Assembly: GCA_963791885.1 (NCBI GenBank)
Contig: CAWBUL010000005.1
Location: 1,674,001-1,738,000 of the forward strand
Length of the DNA stretch: 64,000 bases
Source: CAVSUZ01 sp963791885
GTDB lineage: Bacteria > Pseudomonadota > Alphaproteobacteria > Acetobacterales > Acetobacteraceae
Reading direction: 5' to 3'
Shown here: positions 63,586 to 64,000 of the stretch, piece after piece
Position numbering within the stretch: the stretch's first letter is position 1
Layout of the letters: every line of letters starts with the position of its first letter
Made by a program: the position numbers and the translations under genes
Notes under the pieces: generated by a model
What the model was told of the DNA's origin: nothing
Database searches by the model: none
Seen by the model: the letters and a program-made list of their open reading frames with translations, nothing else

Positions 63586-64000
63586 TCAGCCGGCGAGGAG
63601 ATCGCCGTAGAGGGTGATCACGTCGCGCCGGCGCACCTTGTTCGACGGTGTCAGCAGATGGTTCTCGATCGTGAATGCCGGGACCAGAGCGTGGTGGCGG
63701 ATGCGCTCGGTGACGGACAGGGCCTCGTTTACGCGTGACAGTGCGGATCGGATGGCGGTCTCGTCACAGTTCTCGGCCGGCACGATCAGCGCGGAGAGAC
63801 TGGATTGCCCCTCACCCAGCACCACCGCCTGGGCGATTTCGCGTTGCGTGCACAGGATCGATTCAACACGCGCGGGCGACACGTTCTCACCACCCGAAAG
63901 CACGATCATGTCCTTCTTGCGATCGGTGATCCGCAGATAGCCGTCGGGATCGAGTTCGCCGACGTCGCCTGTATGCAGCCATCCATCGCGGATCGCCGAC
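63586..64000 (-). CDS. AMP-dependent acyl-CoA synthetase, C-terminal part (cut by window end)
   Basis: 138 codons of the C-terminus. GWLHTGDVGELDPDGYLRIT and DRKKDMIVLSGGENVSPARV are the hinge and A8 region of long-chain acyl-CoA synthetases (FadD15/plant-like group), followed by TIENHLLTPSNKVRRRDVI with the A10 lysine. The N-terminal adenylation domain lies beyond 64000. It activates a carboxylic acid with ATP and CoA; gene order suggests the acid enters through the MFS porter downstream. Confidence 0.9.
   Translation of the reverse strand, partial: SAIRDGWLHTGDVGELDPDGYLRITDRKKDMIVLSGGENVSPARVESILCTQREIAQAVVLGEGQSSLSALIVPAENCDETAIRSALSRVNEALSVTERIRHHALVPAFTIENHLLTPSNKVRRRDVITLYGDLLAG

Overview
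The window reads like the chromosome of a GC-rich alphaproteobacterium, most likely an Acetobacteraceae-type member of the Rhodospirillales/Acetobacterales. Supporting genes are an NDUFA12-like complex I accessory gene beside mlaD and a DUF2155 gene, a DUF1489 gene, a complete aapJQMP amino-acid ABC operon, a eukaryote-like NADP isocitrate dehydrogenase, and remnants of hypothetical families I associate with Acetobacteraceae. The placement is inference; no rRNA or tRNA gene is visible.

Layout. 1-12 kb is a loose mix: two GNAT acetyltransferases, RidA, a DUF3300/DUF2950 envelope pair, DUF502, a Sel1-repeat protein, two methyltransferases, a sulfotransferase and fragments of an insertion sequence. 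13-22 kb is a compact catabolic locus that I read as reductive (Eubacterium barkeri/Azorhizobium-like) nicotinate degradation. It holds a three-subunit molybdenum hydroxylase, 6-hydroxynicotinate reductase translationally coupled to an ApbE-like UPF0280 protein, enamidase, a MarR regulator, a DUF1185 protein and a haloacetate-dehalogenase-like hydrolase. 22-29.5 kb is a long minus-strand operon with a spermidine/putrescine-type ABC importer, two luciferase-like flavin enzymes and an aromatic-acid MFS porter. 29.5-37 kb holds an OtnC-like class II aldolase, an acyl-CoA synthetase, a LysE exporter, a DNA ligase, and a BKACE/M19 dipeptidase/aldo-keto reductase operon. 37-44 kb is housekeeping-like: aapJQMP, icd and a DadA-like oxidase.

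44-51 kb is a decaying polysaccharide locus. One glycosyltransferase is split by an IS3-family element, another has two in-frame TAG codons, and a deacetylase, an Asp/Glu racemase-like gene and a UDP-xylose-synthase-like gene are coupled by overlapping start and stop codons. 51-53.4 kb is the conserved NDUFA12-mlaD-DUF2155 block. 53.4-58 kb carries a class II aldolase, a nitrile-hydratase-like enzyme whose beta subunit is split over two genes, a secreted or anchored alpha/beta hydrolase, and a second alpha gene from which the metal site has been cut out. 58.2-60 kb is visibly AT-richer and encodes a Walker-A ATPase plus a DUF4435-like protein, the remains of a possible defence module. 60-64 kb ends with an unknown protein, an importer-like binding protein without signal peptide, an MFS porter and a truncated acyl-CoA synthetase.

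A feature of the whole window is the number of otherwise intact genes broken by a single-base net shift (at about 3690, 10613, 23890, 32643, 38824, 46201 and 58849), several in homopolymers. Either the sequence carries indel errors or the genome is decaying; the calls below treat these as disrupted genes and say where the frame changes.
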